From CAIMFV01 sp040757715 (GTDB taxonomy: Bacteria; Pseudomonadota; Alphaproteobacteria; Caulobacterales; Caulobacteraceae), in contig JBFLWS010000009.1 of the NCBI GenBank assembly GCA_040757715.1, positions 53,374 through 117,373 on the forward strand: a stretch of DNA of 64,000 nucleotides, written 5' to 3'. Under the pieces are notes generated by a model. That model was not told the origin of the DNA, did not search any database, and saw only the letters and a list, made by a program, of their open reading frames with translations. The stretch's first letter is position 1. Every line of letters begins with the position of its first letter. Below, one piece after another: positions 34,364 through 41,410 of the stretch. Both the position numbers and the translations under genes were made by a program.

Positions 34364-35203
34364 CTAGAGTTTTGACGGCAGATCGTCCGTGCTAATATCC
34401 GGTTCCAGGTTGGCCAAGGATTCGCGGCTGGCGCCCAATATCAACGACAGCTTCAAGCTGGCCTTTCTGAGTTCCGGAACGGCCTTTTCGATCAGAGCCC
34501 TCAGGTTCAACTGGCTGCTCGCGGCCGAAACATACAATGTAGCGATGATCTGATCGCCGAATTTGAAAACGGGAACCGAAACCGAGCGATAACCCAGCGC
34601 CGTGTCTTCGTCGTTGTACGAAAACTTGTGCCGTTTCGCGAAGGAAACCTCCTCACTCAGGATTTTCCGCGCGAAGTTGTCCAGATTTGGCAGGACGCGC
34701 TCGCTGAACGCTTTTTCGAATTCCGCCGACTTGTCAAAGGCCAGGAACAATCGACCTGTGCCCGTTTTTTCGATCGGCGCACGGTGGCCGATGGGAATGT
34801 TCACATTGACGATGTTGCACGCCGGGATCACGCGGTAGCAGGTGACGATTTCCACGCCGTCCCGGATGTTGAGCCCGACCGTCTGCTCCGTCTCGCGCCC
34901 CACTTCTTCCATGAGGTGGCGGGCGCTGTCGACCAGACTGTATGCGTTCAGCGCGGAAAAACCCAAGGTCATGACCTTGGGACCTGGATAGTACCGCTTC
35001 TTGAACTCGTCGAAGAGTATGAATTCCTGGCTGACCAGCGTCTTCAGCAGCCGATAGGTCGTCGCCTTGGGGAGACCTGAACCATTCTGAATCTCGATGA
35101 AGCTCATCTCCGGGCTTCGAACATCGAATAAAGAAAGTATTCTAAGACCCCTGGCGAGCGCGCCAACGCCATTGTCAGCGTCCTCGGCAACAATCGCATT
35201 CAT
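34364..35203 (-). CDS. IclR-family transcriptional regulator
   Basis: 279 residues, ATG 35203 behind AAGGATCACCGAGG. The N-terminal winged helix-turn-helix is at about 14-75 (GLRILSLFDVRSPEMSFIEI, then GLPKATTYRLLKTL). The effector-binding IclR domain covers about 85-255 (ETEQTVGLNIRDG, the RAPIEKTGTGR loop, and YRSVSVPVFKFG). It is the only regulator gene inside 12.4-36.8 kb. The dyad GRAACTNAGTTYC occurs upstream of every transcription unit here, including about 190 bases upstream of this gene, so this protein is the best candidate to bind it and to be autoregulated. Confidence 0.92.
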   Translation of the reverse strand: MNAIVAEDADNGVGALARGLRILSLFDVRSPEMSFIEIQNGSGLPKATTYRLLKTLVSQEFILFDEFKKRYYPGPKVMTLGFSALNAYSLVDSARHLMEEVGRETEQTVGLNIRDGVEIVTCYRVIPACNIVNVNIPIGHRAPIEKTGTGRLFLAFDKSAEFEKAFSERVLPNLDNFARKILSEEVSFAKRHKFSYNDEDTALGYRSVSVPVFKFGDQIIATLYVSAASSQLNLRALIEKAVPELRKASLKLSLILGASRESLANLEPDISTDDLPSKL

Positions 35204-35395
35204 CCTCGGTGATCCTTTTAATGCTGGAGCGCTTCCGGTGGGGAAGGCTTACAATCTGAGGGTCGCGCTGAAGAACGCCCGCCCAGCCACCGCCATCGAG
35301 CCACTGGCGGCCGCGAACCAAGGCAAGTGACCAGAGCGGCGCTTCATATATGATTACCTTGGCGCCAACGCGATCACTGCAATCGCTCATCGATC

Positions 35396-35408
35396 AAAAC
35401 TAAGTTCC
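35396..35408. promoter_or_regulatory. IclR-type operator, site 7
   Basis: AAAACTAAGTTCC, between the divergent regulator and glycerate kinase genes. The left half is imperfect; the right half (GTTCC) is exact. It may serve autoregulation. Confidence 0.5.
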
Positions 35409-35511
35409 AATCTTAGCGCGTTCGATTCCGAGAGGGCAATCGGCAAAAAGGCTGGGAATTTCAATACGCTGGTTGACCTTACAAAACCGCGCCTTGAGAA
35501 TTGCATATATC

Positions 35512-35524
35512 GAAACTACGTTCC
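35512..35524 (+). promoter_or_regulatory. IclR-type operator, site 8
   Basis: GAAACTACGTTCC, ending 28 bases before the glycerate kinase ATG. A TATAT stretch sits directly before it, so the dyad probably overlaps the promoter or transcription start. Confidence 0.6.
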
Positions 35525-35552
35525 ATTATTTCGATGATGACTTGAGGGCGGT

Positions 35553-36830
35553 ATGAGAGCTGGTTTGCACCGATTGGAGCCGCGCCGGTTGTTGACGTCG
35601 TTGTTCGCCGCCGCGGTTTCCGCAGCCGATCCCGAACAAACGATTCGCAATTTCCTGCCCGCCAAGCCCAAGGGGCGGGTCGTGGTTGTCGGCGCCGGAA
35701 AAGGATCGGCGCAGATGGCCGCCGCGCTGGAGCGGGCTTGGGACGGGCCGCTCGAAGGCGTGGTGGCGACGCGCTACGGCTTTGGCGCGCCCTGCGAGAT
35801 CATCGAGGTCATCGAGGCCGCCCACCCGGTTCCCGACGAAGCCGGGCTGAGAGCCTCCCAGCGCCTGCTTCACCAGGTCTCGGGGCTTAGCCCAGACGAC
35901 CTTGTCATTGCGCTGATCTCTGGGGGCGGTTCGGCGCTTCTCCCCGCGCCCGCTGCGGGGCTGACCATGGCCGACGAGATCGCCGTGAACGAGGCCTTGT
36001 TGGCGAGCGGTGCGCCGATCAAGGCCATGAACACCATTCGCAAGCATGTCTCGGCGATCAAGGGCGGCCGCCTGGCGCTGGCCGCCTATCCGGCGCGGCT
36101 CGTTTCGCTCGTGGTGTCCGACATCCCCGGCGATGATCCTGCGCTTGTCTCCTCGGGTCCGACGATCCCGGACGCCAGTACACGCAGGGACGCGCTCCGC
36201 TACGTGGAAACCTACGGAATCCGGCTGCCGCCGGCGGTGCTGGCCCACCTCGAGACGGCGGCTGCCGACGCGCCGCGTCCGGATGACCCGCGGCTGGCGC
36301 GCAATGAGGCCCATGTGATCGCGTCGGCCACGGCTTCATTGGAGGCCGCGGCAAGGGTGGCTGAACAACAGGGAATCCAAACGGTTATATTGTCGGCTTC
36401 CATCGAGGGGGAGGCGCGCGATGTCGGCGCTGTCCACGCGGCCATCGCGCGCGAGGTGGCGCTACGCGACCGCCCCTTTCGAAAGCCCGTCCTCATATTG
36501 TCGGGCGGCGAGACCACCGTGACGTTGCGGGGAAGCGGGAAAGGGGGGCGAAACACGGAGTTCCTGCTGTCCTTCGCCCTTGGCGTCGCCGGACTCGAGG
36601 GGATTTGGGCGCTGGCCGCGGACACCGACGGCGTTGACGGCTCAGAGGATAACGCTGGCGCTTTTGCCGACGGCTCGACGGCGGAGCGCATGCGCTTGGC
36701 GAATGTCGATCCTATGGCGATGCTCGCCCAGAATAACGCCTGGACGGCGTTTCATTCGGTGGGAGCCCTATTTGCGCCTGGCCCAACTGGGACCAACGTC
36801 AACGACCTGAGGGCCATCCTCATCACATGA
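35553..36830 (+). CDS. Glycerate 2-kinase (MOFRL family)
   Basis: 425 residues, GAGGG 4 bases before the ATG. The N-terminal kinase domain has VVVVGAGKGSAQMAAALE, EAAHPVPDEAG, ALISGGGSALL and NTIRKHVSAIKGGRLA. The C-terminal MOFRL domain has LSGGETTVTLRGSGKGGRN and AADTDGVDG. All are standard for the class that phosphorylates D-glycerate to 2-phosphoglycerate. It completes a hydroxypyruvate to glycerate to 2-phosphoglycerate route with the hydroxyacid dehydrogenase at 14.6 kb, though the two genes are 20 kb apart and linked only by shared operators. Confidence 0.93.
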   Translation: MRAGLHRLEPRRLLTSLFAAAVSAADPEQTIRNFLPAKPKGRVVVVGAGKGSAQMAAALERAWDGPLEGVVATRYGFGAPCEIIEVIEAAHPVPDEAGLRASQRLLHQVSGLSPDDLVIALISGGGSALLPAPAAGLTMADEIAVNEALLASGAPIKAMNTIRKHVSAIKGGRLALAAYPARLVSLVVSDIPGDDPALVSSGPTIPDASTRRDALRYVETYGIRLPPAVLAHLETAAADAPRPDDPRLARNEAHVIASATASLEAAARVAEQQGIQTVILSASIEGEARDVGAVHAAIAREVALRDRPFRKPVLILSGGETTVTLRGSGKGGRNTEFLLSFALGVAGLEGIWALAADTDGVDGSEDNAGAFADGSTAERMRLANVDPMAMLAQNNAWTAFHSVGALFAPGPTGTNVNDLRAILIT

Positions 36831-36911
36831 TGGGCCGCTGTCGGCGCAACCGCATGTCGTGCGGCTGAGGCGGGTAAGCAAACCCATGGCGCCGCCCCCC
36901 CGAAGCGCCGA

Positions 36912-37556
36912 TCAGCGTTGCTTGTCAGCCAAATAGACAGCTAGCAGGGTCTTGATCATAACCTTGAGCTCCTTGACGATCGCTTGTGCCTCGGCTGGCG
37001 GACTCAGCAAGGCGACATCTAGAACACGGAATGACGATTGGACGATGACCCGGCACAGCGCCGTCAGGTGCTCGGGGCCTAAGCGCAGGCCAAGGGATTC
37101 CAGCCCTGAAGCGAGATCGATTTCAAGTTCACGGTTCGCCTGGTCGTCAAAGGCGCGCAATTGCGGCGCCGCCTGACTGGCGATTCGCAAGGCGACGTAA
37201 CCCTTATGGCGCGACGCAGACGCGAAATAACCGTCAATCGCGCGGTCGACGGCTTCGCGCCAATCGATAAATTCGGAGACGTTCTTTAAATCCCCGATCC
37301 ATTCCCTCTCCGCCTCTCGGACCTGTTCAGCCATGGCGACCAGGATCGCCCACTTGTTGGGGAAGTAACGATAGATCGCGCGGACCCCGACGCCGGCGCG
37401 CTCCGAGAGCAAGTTCGTATTGAAGGCCTCGACGCCGACCTCCTCAAGCAACTCTGCACCGGCCTGGAGAATACGCTCCATGGTGGCGAGGCTGCGCTTT
37501 TGCTGCGGGGACGATCTGCGTGTCAGGACGGCTGGAGGCATGGCGGTACCTATCAT
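36912..37556 (-). CDS. TetR-family transcriptional regulator
   Basis: 214 residues from ATG 37556 (GAAGG about 8 bases upstream); the open frame extends to 37697, but that would cover the operator and the P450 start. The N-terminal helix-turn-helix is at about residues 20-65 (RILQAGAELLEEVGVEAF, then AGVGVRAIYRYFPNKW), followed by an all-helical ligand domain. It is divergent from the CYP153-like P450, with a 20-bp palindrome between them, so it most likely represses that operon and itself and is released by the P450 substrate or product. Confidence 0.9.
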   Translation of the reverse strand: MIGTAMPPAVLTRRSSPQQKRSLATMERILQAGAELLEEVGVEAFNTNLLSERAGVGVRAIYRYFPNKWAILVAMAEQVREAEREWIGDLKNVSEFIDWREAVDRAIDGYFASASRHKGYVALRIASQAAPQLRAFDDQANRELEIDLASGLESLGLRLGPEHLTALCRVIVQSSFRVLDVALLSPPAEAQAIVKELKVMIKTLLAVYLADKQR

Positions 37557-37594
37557 CGTGCCGCCTTCGCGGACAATTGTTGCGATCGACCGGA

Positions 37595-37638
37595 TTGACC
37601 CCGGCCGCTCCAGGCTATATGGAAGTAAATACTTCCAT
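37595..37638 (+). promoter_or_regulatory. TetR operator palindrome and candidate P450 promoter
   Basis: 37619-37638 reads ATGGAAGTA, AA, TACTTCCAT: two perfect 9-bp arms around 2 bases, 18 bases before the P450 ATG. Upstream, TTGACC (37595-37600) and TATATG (37616-37621) form a weak promoter (15-base spacer) whose -10 touches the palindrome. The size and placement are typical of a TetR-family operator. Confidence 0.7.
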
Positions 37639-37656
37639 TTAACCAGGGCCGAGCAC

Positions 37657-38898
37657 ATGACCGACACCCTCCACACACTGGCCGAAGAGGCGCGCAAAAC
37701 CGCATACGCGACGCCATTGGACGAATTGAATGTGGCGGACGTCGAACTCTGGCGGACGGATACGGTCTGGCCTTACTTTGAGCGCCTTCGCCACGAGGAT
37801 CCGGTTCACCTTCACCCGCAGGATCACCACCGCGACGGCGCATTCTGGTCGATCACGCGCTTCAACGACATCGTGTCGGTCGACACTAACCCGGAGGTGT
37901 TTTCTTCCGAGCCTAACATCACGCTCGACGACCACATGGCTGAGTTCGAGCTGCCGATGTTCATCTCGATGGACCCGCCAAAGCACGATGTGCAACGCAA
38001 GACGGTCAGCCCGATCGTGTCGCAGCAAAACCTGGCCGGATTGGAGCCGCTGATCCGCGGCCGGATACAGAAGACGCTCGACGAGCTCCCCATCGGCGAG
38101 CCCTTTGATTGGGTCGACCGGGTATCCATCGAATTGACCAGCCAGATGCTGGCCACGCTCTTTGACTTTCCCTTTGAGGATCGCCGCAAGCTGACCTACT
38201 GGTCGGACATGGCCACGTCTGAGGACCGTACCGACGCCGAATTCATGCAAACCATGATGGAGTGCGGCGGCTACTTTACCGGCCTTTGGAATGATCGTGT
38301 AAACGCCGAACCGAAAGGCGATCTGATCTCCATGCTCGCCCATGGGCCGCAAACCCGGAACATGGAGCCGATGGAGCTCCTCGGTAACCTCATCCTGTTG
38401 ATCGTCGGTGGAAACGACACGACCCGGAACACCATGTCCGGCTCCGTCCACGAGATGCATCGCAACCCAGATCAAAGGTTGAAGCTGAACGCCGATCCCT
38501 CGCTCATTCCTTCCATGGTGTCCGAGACGATCCGCTGGCAAACGCCCCTTGCTTATATGCGGCGCACGGCCAAACGCGACGTCGACTTTGGCGGCAAGAC
38601 CATTCGCGAGGGCGACAAGGTGGTCATGTGGTACGCCTCGGGCAACCGGGACGAAACGGTGATTGCGGATCCAGATCGTTACATCATCGACCGGCCCAAT
38701 GTGCGCCACCACCTGTCGTTCGGCTTCGGCATCCATCGCTGTGTGGGTAATCGCCTGGCCGAGTTGCAGTTGAAGATCCTATGGGAAGAGATCCTGCAGC
38801 GGTTCCCGCAGATCGAAGTCGTTGAAGCCTCGCGCGTTCGCTCGGCATTTGTGCGTGGATTTGCATCCATGCAAACGGTGATCCCGCGCCGGCTCTAA
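37657..38898 (+). CDS. Cytochrome P450, CYP153-like (terminal hydroxylase type)
   Basis: 413 residues. Key parts: I-helix GGNDTTRN (251-258), ExxR (E290, R293) in the stretch SETIRWQTPLAYMRR, and the heme loop FGFGIHRCVGNRLAELQL with axial Cys362. The stretches MDPPKHDVQR, NLILLIVGGNDTTRN and RWQTPLAYMRR are those of CYP153 enzymes, which hydroxylate terminal carbons of alkanes and related chains. A ferredoxin gene follows after 87 bases, the usual partner in CYP153 operons; the reductase usually found with them is absent. The start is fixed by ATG 37657, just after the operator. The soluble form (no membrane anchor) fits. Confidence 0.9.
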   Translation: MTDTLHTLAEEARKTAYATPLDELNVADVELWRTDTVWPYFERLRHEDPVHLHPQDHHRDGAFWSITRFNDIVSVDTNPEVFSSEPNITLDDHMAEFELPMFISMDPPKHDVQRKTVSPIVSQQNLAGLEPLIRGRIQKTLDELPIGEPFDWVDRVSIELTSQMLATLFDFPFEDRRKLTYWSDMATSEDRTDAEFMQTMMECGGYFTGLWNDRVNAEPKGDLISMLAHGPQTRNMEPMELLGNLILLIVGGNDTTRNTMSGSVHEMHRNPDQRLKLNADPSLIPSMVSETIRWQTPLAYMRRTAKRDVDFGGKTIREGDKVVMWYASGNRDETVIADPDRYIIDRPNVRHHLSFGFGIHRCVGNRLAELQLKILWEEILQRFPQIEVVEASRVRSAFVRGFASMQTVIPRRL

Positions 38899-38985
38899 CC
38901 CCACCTGGGACGACATCCTCTTCAAGCGGCTCGCCTTCTGTAGGCGTTCATTATTGCGGTCGCTGACCGCGTCACGGACAACATC

Positions 38986-39306
38986 ATGCCTAAGATCACG
39001 TTCATTGAGCATAGCGGCGCGACTCATACGGTCGACGCTCCTGCGGGCCTCTCCGTCATGGAGGTGGCTGTCAAAAACGGCGTCCGAGGGATTGACGCCG
39101 ACTGCGGCGGCGCCTGCGCTTGCGCAACATGCCATGTCTACGTGGCGCCCGAATGGCTCGACAAGCTCGAATCAAAAGGCGCAACGGAGGCGAGCATGCT
39201 GGAATTCGCCGACGGCGTGGAGGCGACCTCTCGCCTCGCCTGCCAGCTCAAGGTCTCCGATGTCCTCGACGGGCTCACAGTCAGGCTGCCTGAAAGCCAG
39301 CATTGA
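38986..39306 (+). CDS. 2Fe-2S ferredoxin, adrenodoxin/putidaredoxin type
   Basis: 106 residues. Cluster ligands C40, C46, C49 (in DCGGACACATCH) and C86 (LACQL) are in the C-x5-C-x2-C-xn-C pattern. These proteins pass electrons from an NADH-dependent ferredoxin reductase to a P450. It lies 87 bases after the CYP153-like gene on the same strand, so it is most likely that P450's electron donor. Confidence 0.92.
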   Translation: MPKITFIEHSGATHTVDAPAGLSVMEVAVKNGVRGIDADCGGACACATCHVYVAPEWLDKLESKGATEASMLEFADGVEATSRLACQLKVSDVLDGLTVRLPESQH

Positions 39307-39807
39307 ACGGCGCTTGGGCGCTGGCCGATGCCGGGTCGCTTACTCGGACTATTTGAGCCTGCTGTGCGGCTGGTGAGCGACGAAGCTCCGCCACCAAGCC
39401 TCGATCAGGACCTGGGCATCGGCCAGGCTGAAGAAGATTTCACCATCGAGCAGCTCATGGCGCAGTTTGCGTTAAAGCTCTGGCAATAGCCGTTCACCCG
39501 GGCATCTGCGGCGCACCTCCGCCCCGCCTGGAATTTGGAGCAGTTCCTTGGTCCGCTTTGAGCCCGACCCAGCCTTACAAGTTGTTGGGATTTGAAACCT
39601 CCGAGCGGATCGCAGGCACTCACGCCCGCTATCCTTCGCCATCGCCGCCGTAAGCTGCTCGCACACCGCCTCTCCCGCGCCCGTCCCTGTCTTTCTGCGC
39701 CAGGCTTGACGGCGACCGATGGCTTGTTGCGGCGGGCGGTTTTGAGGTTCTTTTAGTCGTCCCCGAGGCTGGCCGTTTCCTGGCTGGCGCTGTTCGAGGG
39801 ACCGACC
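39307..39807. other. Gap between the P450-ferredoxin pair and the trb cluster
   Basis: Holds an IS3-type transposase remnant (39349-39510) and about 300 bases with no recognisable gene before trbB. Relatives usually carry a coupling-protein gene and a CopG-like gene upstream of trbB; neither is seen here. Confidence 0.6.
39349..39510 (-). pseudogene. 3' remnant of an IS3-family transposase (OrfB)
   Basis: On the minus strand one frame reads VNGYCQSFNA. After a one-base shift the next frame reads KLRHELLDGEIFFSLADAQ, then EAWWRSFVAHQPHSRLK and a TAG at 39351. This is the conserved C terminus of IS3-family OrfB (ENGYCESFNxxLRDELL ... EAWRxxYN..RPHSxL). Only the last ~50 codons remain, with the frame broken. 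It marks the left border of the conjugation block. Confidence 0.8.
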
Positions 39808-40806
39808 ATGAGCGTGCAGCCGCTCCGCTCTGAAGCCGTCAGCCGAGGCGCGCGGATGTTGCGCACGGCGCTGGGTCCCGCCATCGCCGCCTGGCTGGAG
39901 GACCCGGCCGTGGTGGAGGTGATGCTCAACCCCGATGGCCGGCTCTGGGTCGATCGGGTGGGCGAGGGTCTCGTCGAGACCGGCATCGGCCTCGCCGCGG
40001 CGGACGGCGAACGCATCATCCGTCTGGTCGCCCATCACGTGGGTGTGGAGGTGCATGGCCGCGCGCCGCGGGTATCGGCGGAGCTGCCTGAGACCGGCGA
40101 GCGGTTCGAAGGGCTGCTGCCGCCGGTGGTGACCGCCCCGGCCTTCGCCATCCGCAAACCCGCCGCCCGCATCTTCACTCTCGACGACTACGCGGCCGCC
40201 GGGATCATGACCCGCGCCGAAGCGGCCATCTTGCGCGCGGCCGTCGTCCAGCGCCGCAACATCCTGGTCGCCGGCGGCACCGGAACCGGCAAGACCACCT
40301 TGACCAACGCCCTCCTCGCCGAGGTGGCCAAGACCGCCGATCGAGTGGTGCTCATCGAAGACACCCGCGAGCTGCAATGCCGAACCCCGAACCTCGTGGC
40401 CCTGCGCACCAAGGATGGGGTCGCCTCGCTGGCCGATCTCGTCCGCGCCTCGCTGCGTCTGCGGCCGGATCGCATCCCCATCGGCGAGGTGCGCGGGGCC
40501 GAGGCGCTCGATCTCGTCAAGGCCTGGGGCACGGGTCATCCCGGCGGGGTCGCCACCATCCATGCCGGCACAGCGCTCGGGGCGCTCCGCCGCCTCGAAC
40601 AACTGATCCAGGAGGCGGTGATCACCGTGCCCCGCGCCCTGATCGCCGAGACCATCGAGCTCATCGCCGTCCTCAATGGCCGCGGCGCCGATCGGCGCCT
40701 GGTGGAGCTCGCCGAGGTTCAGGGCCTGGGGGCCGAGAGTGACTACCGCTTGGCCAAGCTTCCGCTGGCCAGCCCTTCCACCTCCAACATGGGAGATGAT
40801 CCATGA
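39808..40806 (+). CDS. trbB: TrbB, VirB11-like T4SS ATPase
   Basis: 332 residues. The N-terminal domain (AVVEVMLNPDGRLWVDR, ETGERFEGLLPPVV) leads to the ATPase core, with Walker A GGTGTGKTT at about 155-163, then EDTRELQC and the His box GTGHPGGVATIHAG. TrbB is the hexameric traffic ATPase on the cytoplasmic side that powers pilus assembly and substrate transfer in P-type (RP4/Ti-like) conjugation. It opens the trb cluster. Its TGA overlaps the trbC ATG (40803-40806). Confidence 0.95.
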   Translation: MSVQPLRSEAVSRGARMLRTALGPAIAAWLEDPAVVEVMLNPDGRLWVDRVGEGLVETGIGLAAADGERIIRLVAHHVGVEVHGRAPRVSAELPETGERFEGLLPPVVTAPAFAIRKPAARIFTLDDYAAAGIMTRAEAAILRAAVVQRRNILVAGGTGTGKTTLTNALLAEVAKTADRVVLIEDTRELQCRTPNLVALRTKDGVASLADLVRASLRLRPDRIPIGEVRGAEALDLVKAWGTGHPGGVATIHAGTALGALRRLEQLIQEAVITVPRALIAETIELIAVLNGRGADRRLVELAEVQGLGAESDYRLAKLPLASPSTSNMGDDP

Positions 40807-41123
40807 TCCCTTTGTCCCCCCGTCGCCTGAGCGCCGCCGCCAGCCTCCTCCTTGGCGCCATCGTCGCCGCCCCGGCCTACGCCTCGGGCACGTCCATGCC
40901 CTGGGAGCAGCCCCTCAACCAGATCCTGCAGTCGGTGGAAGGGCCCGTGGCCAAGGTGGTGGCGGTGATCATCATCATCGTCACCGGCCTCACCTTGGCC
41001 TTCGGCGACACCTCGGGCGGCTTTCGGCGGCTGATCCAGATCGTGTTCGGCCTCTCCATCGCCTTCGCCGCCAGCTCCTTCTTCCTCAGCTTCTTCTCCT
41101 TCGGCGGCGGGGCGCTGGTGTGA
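40803..41123 (+). CDS. trbC: TrbC, VirB2-like pilin precursor
   Basis: 106 residues. A signal-sequence-like start (SAAASLLLGAIVAAPAYASG) is followed by two hydrophobic helices (VVAVIIIIVTGLTLAFG and a C-terminal IAFAASSFFLSFFSFGG). This is the pattern of TrbC/VirB2 pilins, which are processed and polymerise into the conjugative pilus. It overlaps trbB by four bases and ends 2 bases before trbD. Confidence 0.9.
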   Translation: MIPLSPRRLSAAASLLLGAIVAAPAYASGTSMPWEQPLNQILQSVEGPVAKVVAVIIIIVTGLTLAFGDTSGGFRRLIQIVFGLSIAFAASSFFLSFFSFGGGALV

Positions 41124-41125
41124 TC

Positions 41126-41395
41126 ATGGACGAGGGCGAGGCCATTGCGGGCTTCTTCGCCCCGGTGCACCGGGCGGTGACCGAGCCGATCCTGCTCGGC
41201 GGCGCGCCCCGGGCGCTCGCCATCGCCAACGGCACCTTTGCGGCGGCCATCGCGCTTGGCCTTCGGCTCTGGATTCCAGGGGCCGTGATCTGGGCCCTCG
41301 GCCATGGCGCCGCCGTCTGGGCCGCCAAGCACGATCCGCAGTTCGTCGACGTGGCCCGCCGCCATCTCCTCTATCCGCCGCACTTCCGGGTCTGA
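41126..41395 (+). CDS. trbD: TrbD, VirB3-like protein
   Basis: 89 residues from ATG 41126, two bases after the trbC stop. It contains the family start (FFAPVHRAVTEPILLGGAP), two closely spaced membrane helices and a short tail (DVARRHLLYPPHFRV). VirB3-like proteins sit in the inner membrane and bind the VirB4/TrbE ATPase. Position between trbC and trbE is canonical. Confidence 0.9.
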   Translation: MDEGEAIAGFFAPVHRAVTEPILLGGAPRALAIANGTFAAAIALGLRLWIPGAVIWALGHGAAVWAAKHDPQFVDVARRHLLYPPHFRV

Positions 41396-41410
41396 GGGCC
41401 CTTGAACATC

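Larger units (their letters stand above)
35204..35552. other. 349-bp divergent promoter region
   Basis: Between the IclR gene (minus) and glycerate kinase (plus). It holds operator sites 7 and 8. No gene is supported inside. Confidence 0.65.
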
